From Chitinophagaceae bacterium (GTDB lineage: Bacteria; Bacteroidota; Bacteroidia; Chitinophagales; Chitinophagaceae): a stretch of DNA of 64,000 nucleotides. Location of the stretch: contig CANFKE010000001.1 of NCBI GenBank assembly GCA_947447465.1, positions 1 through 64,000 of the forward strand, given 5' to 3'. Shown piece by piece: positions 60,737-64,000 of the stretch (position 1 is the stretch's first letter; each line of letters begins with the position of its first letter). Position numbers and translations under genes: made by a program. The notes beneath the pieces are model-generated. The model made no database searches and was not told the origin of the DNA. It worked only from the letters and a program-made list of their open reading frames with translations.

Positions 60737-61507
60737 TTATTTTCGTTCTTCTGCTTTTACTTTATTCCAGAGATCATCCATTTCCCATAGTGTCATATCG
60801 TGTAATGTTTTTCCTTGCTCACCTGCCATCTCTTCCACTCGCTTAAAGCGGCGAATAAACTTTTTGTTGGTCCTTTCCAGTGCCAACTCGGGATCTACCT
60901 TTACAAACCTTGCATAATTGATGAGCGCAAAAAACACATCGCCCATTTCGGCTTCCACCTCGTCCTGGTCTCCCGCTTCCACAGCTTCATATAACTCCTG
61001 CATTTCTTCCTCAACTTTATCTTTTACCTGAGCTGTATTCTCCCACTCAAAGCCAACAGTCTTGGTCTTCTCCTGCAGTCGTAGTGCTTTTACCAGTGCA
61101 GGCATAGATGGAGGTATGCCGCTAAGAATGGATTTTTTCCCTTCCTGTTGTTTTATCTTTTCCCAGTTTTGCTTTACTGCGACCTCATCTTCCAGTTTTA
61201 CATTGCTATAAATATGCGGGTGGCGGTTGACGAGTTTGTTGCAAACGCCCTCTATCACATCATCGAGCGTAAACTTGCCCTGCTCAGCTCCTATCTTGCT
61301 GTAGAATACAATGTGTAGCAGCAGATCGCCCAGCTCTTCCTTGATGCCGCTCCAGTCTTCATTTACCAATGTATCGCTGAGCTCGTAAATTTCTTCAATG
61401 GTCTGTGGCCTGAGCGTTTGTAATGTTTGTTTTTTATCCCACGGGCACTGCTCGCGGAGTTCATCCATTATAGACCTTAGTCGTACCAGTGATTTAGAAT
61501 ATTCCAT
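60737..61507 (-). CDS. mazG: Nucleoside triphosphate pyrophosphohydrolase MazG
   Basis: 256 aa, the two-domain bacterial MazG that hydrolyses (d)NTPs to monophosphates. First domain: LREQCPWDKKQTLQTLRPQT, then the metal-binding EEIYEL...EELGDLLLHIVFY. Second domain: FEWENTAQVKDKVEEEMQEL ... EAEMGDVFFALINYARF. Both have the EExxE...ExxD motifs. Shares its stop codon junction with the following kinase gene. Confidence 0.93.
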   Translation of the reverse strand: MEYSKSLVRLRSIMDELREQCPWDKKQTLQTLRPQTIEEIYELSDTLVNEDWSGIKEELGDLLLHIVFYSKIGAEQGKFTLDDVIEGVCNKLVNRHPHIYSNVKLEDEVAVKQNWEKIKQQEGKKSILSGIPPSMPALVKALRLQEKTKTVGFEWENTAQVKDKVEEEMQELYEAVEAGDQDEVEAEMGDVFFALINYARFVKVDPELALERTNKKFIRRFKRVEEMAGEQGKTLHDMTLWEMDDLWNKVKAEERK

Positions 61508-61574
61508 TCTGTTAAGTTAATAAGTAAACAGGTATCTCTGATTTGTTCAGAAACCTGCATATAGCCATTTTCAA

Positions 61575-62132
61575 TTACTCTCCCCACTTATAGCCATCGG
61601 GTTGTAGTCCGGCCAATTGTAATGCCCGCTGTACTACTGTATAAGCAATATCTTCCGCTGTTACAGGATTGCTGTAGAACGAAGGTGTGGCAGGACAAAT
61701 GATACCACCGGCCTCCGTTACTGCTGTCATGTTGCGCAGATGAATCAGATTATATGGTGTTTCTCTTACCATACATATCAATTTGCGGCGCTCCTTCAGC
61801 ATCACATCTGCCGCACGAGTTACAAGATCATTACTGATGCCTCCCGCAATGCGACCCAGTGTGCCCATGCTGCACGGACAAATGATCAATGCGCTGTAAG
61901 AAGAACTACCCGATGCAAATGGTGCCAGAAAATTGTTCTTCTCCCAGTTCTTGAAAGGTATCTTCTCATAGTCCTTATTGCCCAGTTCATGTTCCCATAC
62001 CATGCGCGCATTATCGCTCCACACCACACTCACCTCATCTACCTGAGCACTGAGCGCCTGCAGTTTTTCCAACAATACCTTAGCGTAGATAGACCCGCTT
62101 GCACCCGTTACCGCAACTGCTATTTTTGTCAT
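61575..62132 (-). CDS. UbiX-family flavin prenyltransferase
   Basis: 185 aa from ATG 62132 (MTKIAVAVTGASGSIYAKVL; the 22 extra residues of the ORF track precede the conserved start and are dropped). The family motifs are TGASGSIYA, ICPCSMGTLGRIAGGISNDL (FMN site) and a closing VTAEDIAYTVVQRAL. It makes the prenylated FMN cofactor of UbiD-like decarboxylases. No UbiD homologue is in the window, so its client enzyme lies elsewhere. Confidence 0.9.
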   Translation of the reverse strand: MTKIAVAVTGASGSIYAKVLLEKLQALSAQVDEVSVVWSDNARMVWEHELGNKDYEKIPFKNWEKNNFLAPFASGSSSYSALIICPCSMGTLGRIAGGISNDLVTRAADVMLKERRKLICMVRETPYNLIHLRNMTAVTEAGGIICPATPSFYSNPVTAEDIAYTVVQRALQLAGLQPDGYKWGE

Positions 62133-62203
62133 AAAATTTTTTAGTAATAGCAAAACTACATGGATTAATTGTAAATTCGTTTTTCTAATAAGAACCAATA
62201 TAA

Positions 62204-62770
62204 ATGAAACGTATTATACTTTTTGCCGTGGCTATATTGATGATGAGTACGGCATTAATGGCGCAGAAAAATGAGAGTGGGATCAAGTGGCTTTCTATTG
62301 ATGAGTTGCAAGTGAAGATGAAGGAAAAACCAAAGCGTGTATATGTAGATATGTACACAGACTGGTGCGGCTGGTGTAAGAAGATGGAAGCGACAACATT
62401 CACCAATCCGGATGTGATCAAGTACATGAATGATAATTACTATTGTGTACGATTCAATGCAGAACGTAAAGATGTTATCTACTTTATGGGTAAACAGTAT
62501 GCATTTGATCCTGAAAAGAAGATGAATTCATTGGCTGCACAGTGGATAGGCCCCAGAGTATCTTATCCGACAAGTGTGTTCATGGAGCAGTTTTACCAGA
62601 GCCCTATGCCGGTTCCCGGTTATCAGGATGTAAAAGGAATGGAATTACTGGTGCGTTTCTTCAACGAGGTGTCTGTTAAGAGTCAGGCCCAATGGGACAA
62701 TTACCAAAAGACATTCAAGCCATCCTGGGCCTCAAATGATGGCCCTGTAACTGCACCTGCCGGACATTGA
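62204..62770 (+). CDS. Exported thioredoxin-fold protein
   Basis: 188 aa. Signal peptide (IILFAVAILMMSTALMAQ), then a thioredoxin-like domain: VYVDMYTDWCGWCKKMEATT with the CGWC redox motif and VSYPTSVFMEQ cis-Pro loop. The WCGWCKKME phrase belongs to the DsbD-C/DUF255-related periplasmic thioredoxins of Bacteroidota. A reductase or disulfide-handling role in the envelope is likely. Divergent from UbiX by 71 bp. Confidence 0.87.
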   Translation: MKRIILFAVAILMMSTALMAQKNESGIKWLSIDELQVKMKEKPKRVYVDMYTDWCGWCKKMEATTFTNPDVIKYMNDNYYCVRFNAERKDVIYFMGKQYAFDPEKKMNSLAAQWIGPRVSYPTSVFMEQFYQSPMPVPGYQDVKGMELLVRFFNEVSVKSQAQWDNYQKTFKPSWASNDGPVTAPAGH

Positions 62771-62794
62771 TCATATACTAAAAGAGCATTTTGA

Positions 62795-62824
62795 AGAGAC
62801 AGTATCAGCTGTCTCTTTTTTTAT
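62795..62824 (+). terminator. Terminator of thioredoxin gene
   Basis: Stem AGAGACAG/CTGTCTCT with 6-nt loop followed by eight T. Confidence 0.85.
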
Positions 62825-62903
62825 GTCTGATCTATAACTAATGTCTAAACCTGAATGTGGGACATCCCATTTTTAATAAAGATTTCATCCGTTCACTTTT
62901 TCG

Positions 62904-62911
62904 TACCTTTG
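62904..62911 (+). promoter_or_regulatory. Putative -7 promoter box TACCTTTG of clpX
   Basis: Matches TAnnTTTG 26 nt before the clpX ATG. No good TTG at -33. Confidence 0.5.
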
Positions 62912-62937
62912 GTGTCCAAAAAATAAGTATCTGAATA

Positions 62938-64000
62938 ATGGCTAAGCAAACTGAAAAAAAATGTTCCTTCTGCGATCGTTCTGAGAGTGATGTGAACATT
63001 CTTTTTACCGGCTTGAAAGGTAATATCTGCGATCAGTGTATTGAGAATGCACACTCTCTGCTAACAGAAGCTACCGGAGATAAACAAAAGACCCCACCAC
63101 CTCCTGCCGATATAATGCGTAACAAGCATTACAAACCACAGGAAGTAAAAAGCTTTCTTGACCAATACGTTATAGGACAGGATGATGCTAAAAAGGTACT
63201 TTCCGTTGCCATATACAATCACTATAAGCGCCTGAGCATGCCTGTACAGGACGATGTGGAGATCGAAAAGTCTAACATCATAATGGTGGGAGAGACAGGT
63301 ACCGGAAAAACATTGCTGGCAAAGAGTATAGCGCGTATGCTGCAAGTGCCTTTTGCTATAGTTGATGCTACCGTATTTACAGAAGCCGGTTATGTAGGTG
63401 AAGATGTGGAAAGTATCTTGTCTCGTCTGCTGCAGGCCAGCAACTATGATGTACCTTCTGCAGAGCGCGGAATCGTATATATAGATGAAATAGACAAAAT
63501 TGGTCGCAAGAGCGATAATCCGTCGATTACACGCGATGTAAGCGGTGAAGGAGTACAACAGGCCATGTTGAAGCTATTAGAAGGTTCTGAAGTGCTTGTG
63601 CCCCCACAGGGAGGCCGTAAGCACCCTGAGCAGAAGATGATAAAGGTGAATACTACGAATATCCTCTTTATCTGTGGTGGTGCTTTTGAAGGTATCGACA
63701 AAATGATAGCCCGCCGTGTGCAGACCGCCTCTATCGGTTATAACGCCATCAAGGCTTCTAAAGATGTAGATCGTGCCAATCTGTTACAATATGTAAATGC
63801 ACAGGATCTGCGCACTTTCGGATTGATACCTGAATTGTTGGGTAGGTTACCAATCGTAACTTATCTTAATCCGCTTGATAATGCATCCCTCAAGCGCATA
63901 CTTACAGAACCTAAGAATGCTCTGGTAAAACAATACACACGTCTGTTCGACTTCGATGGTATTGCTTTGACCGTAGAAGATGAAGCGCTGGACTATATGG
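62938..64000 (+). CDS. clpX: ClpX, ATP-dependent Clp protease ATP-binding subunit (3' end beyond window)
   Basis: ATG at 62938; 354 codons before the window ends, out of about 410 expected, so it is partial and not in the ORF track. The N-terminal zinc-binding domain has four cysteines (KCSFCDR and ICDQC). Then the AAA+ core: Walker [10 protein letters not shown], Walker B YIDEIDK, and pore-loop/sensor regions with [13 protein letters not shown] and DVSGEGVQQ. It unfolds substrates for ClpP; clpP is not in this window, although in many bacteria it lies upstream. Gene is preceded by a -7 box at 62904. Confidence 0.96.
   Translation, partial: MAKQTEKKCSFCDRSESDVNILFTGLKGNICDQCIENAHSLLTEATGDKQKTPPPPADIMRNKHYKPQEVKSFLDQYVIGQDDAKKVLSVAIYNHYKRLSMPVQDDVEIEKSNIIMVGETGTGKTLLAKSIARMLQVPFAIVDATVFTEAGYVGEDVESILSRLLQASNYDVPSAERGIVYIDEIDKIGRKSDNPSITRDVSGEGVQQAMLKLLEGSEVLVPPQGGRKHPEQKMIKVNTTNILFICGGAFEGIDKMIARRVQTASIGYNAIKASKDVDRANLLQYVNAQDLRTFGLIPELLGRLPIVTYLNPLDNASLKRILTEPKNALVKQYTRLFDFDGIALTVEDEALDYM

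Noticed and set aside
1-64000. CRISPR array, rRNA operon, prophage or complete insertion sequence
   Set aside because: No regularly spaced identical repeats with unique spacers, no rRNA-like sequence, and no integrase, transposase, terminase or capsid proteins were seen in the ORFs.

Overview
The window reads as a chromosomal segment of a member of the Bacteroidota, most likely of the Chitinophagaceae or a close relative. The support is internal: several proteins end in type IX secretion (T9SS) sorting domains of both the A type (YPNP... motif) and the B type (FTPNGDGxND motif); a PKD-repeat adhesin is followed by a PorP/SprF gene; a choice-of-anchor L protein and a LruC-domain lipoprotein are present; and several genes are preceded by the Bacteroidota promoter pattern TTG-N17-19-TAnnTTTG. 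Shine-Dalgarno sequences are not conspicuous. Family-level placement is inference.

Layout. 0-8.8 kb: PpiD-like folding factor, a very large GAF/PAS hybrid histidine kinase, a T9SS cargo with a CxxCH haem motif, and an aldo/keto reductase. 9-16 kb: fatty acid desaturase, DUF1801 protein, an M16-fold protein without the zinc motif, the 3' remnant of a pirin gene, a membrane protein plus GNAT pair, and a von Willebrand A (vWA) protein with a long degenerate repeat region. 16-23.5 kb: a TPR histidine kinase; three PAS/HisKA proteins without an ATPase domain; and, between them, a secreted multicopper oxidase with a thioredoxin-fold partner. 23.5-27.4 kb: an AT-rich accessory stretch ending at tRNA-Asp, with two micro-ORFs, HxlR regulator, DUF1330, an SDR reductase and a partial tRNA-Asp duplicate. 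27.5-41 kb: envelope and secreted proteins (lipoprotein, phospholipase D/fibronectin protein, choice-of-anchor L/Ig protein, patatin-like membrane protein, LruC protein), with a 1 kb non-coding stretch carrying diverged repeats. 40.5-46.4 kb: a minus-strand series with a histidine ammonia-lyase four-gene operon, a redoxin/MerR pair and an L,D-transpeptidase. 46.7-57 kb: cyanophycinase, M28 peptidase, lipoprotein, DUF2480, the SprB-like PKD adhesin with PorP/SprF, and a PIN-domain toxin-antitoxin pair. 57-64 kb: NtrY-like kinase abutting MazG, UbiX-like flavin prenyltransferase, thioredoxin-like protein and the 5' part of clpX.

How the genes fit together. The dominant themes are surface/secreted proteins that depend on a T9SS encoded elsewhere, and signal transduction: three complete histidine kinases plus three kinase-like proteins lacking the catalytic domain, with no stand-alone response regulator in the window. 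The rest is mostly housekeeping (PpiD, MazG, ClpX, UbiX, HutH, desaturase). I found no phage, complete insertion sequence, CRISPR array, rRNA or recognisable defence island other than the small toxin-antitoxin pair. The most unusual items are the catalytic-domain-less PAS/HisKA proteins, the intergenic repeat family with a compensatory change in its terminal inverted repeat, two identically built 22-bp TATTCACA-N4-TGTGGATAAG palindromes 29 kb apart, the three-site operator array at the HxlR gene, and the vWA protein's roughly 45-residue repeats.
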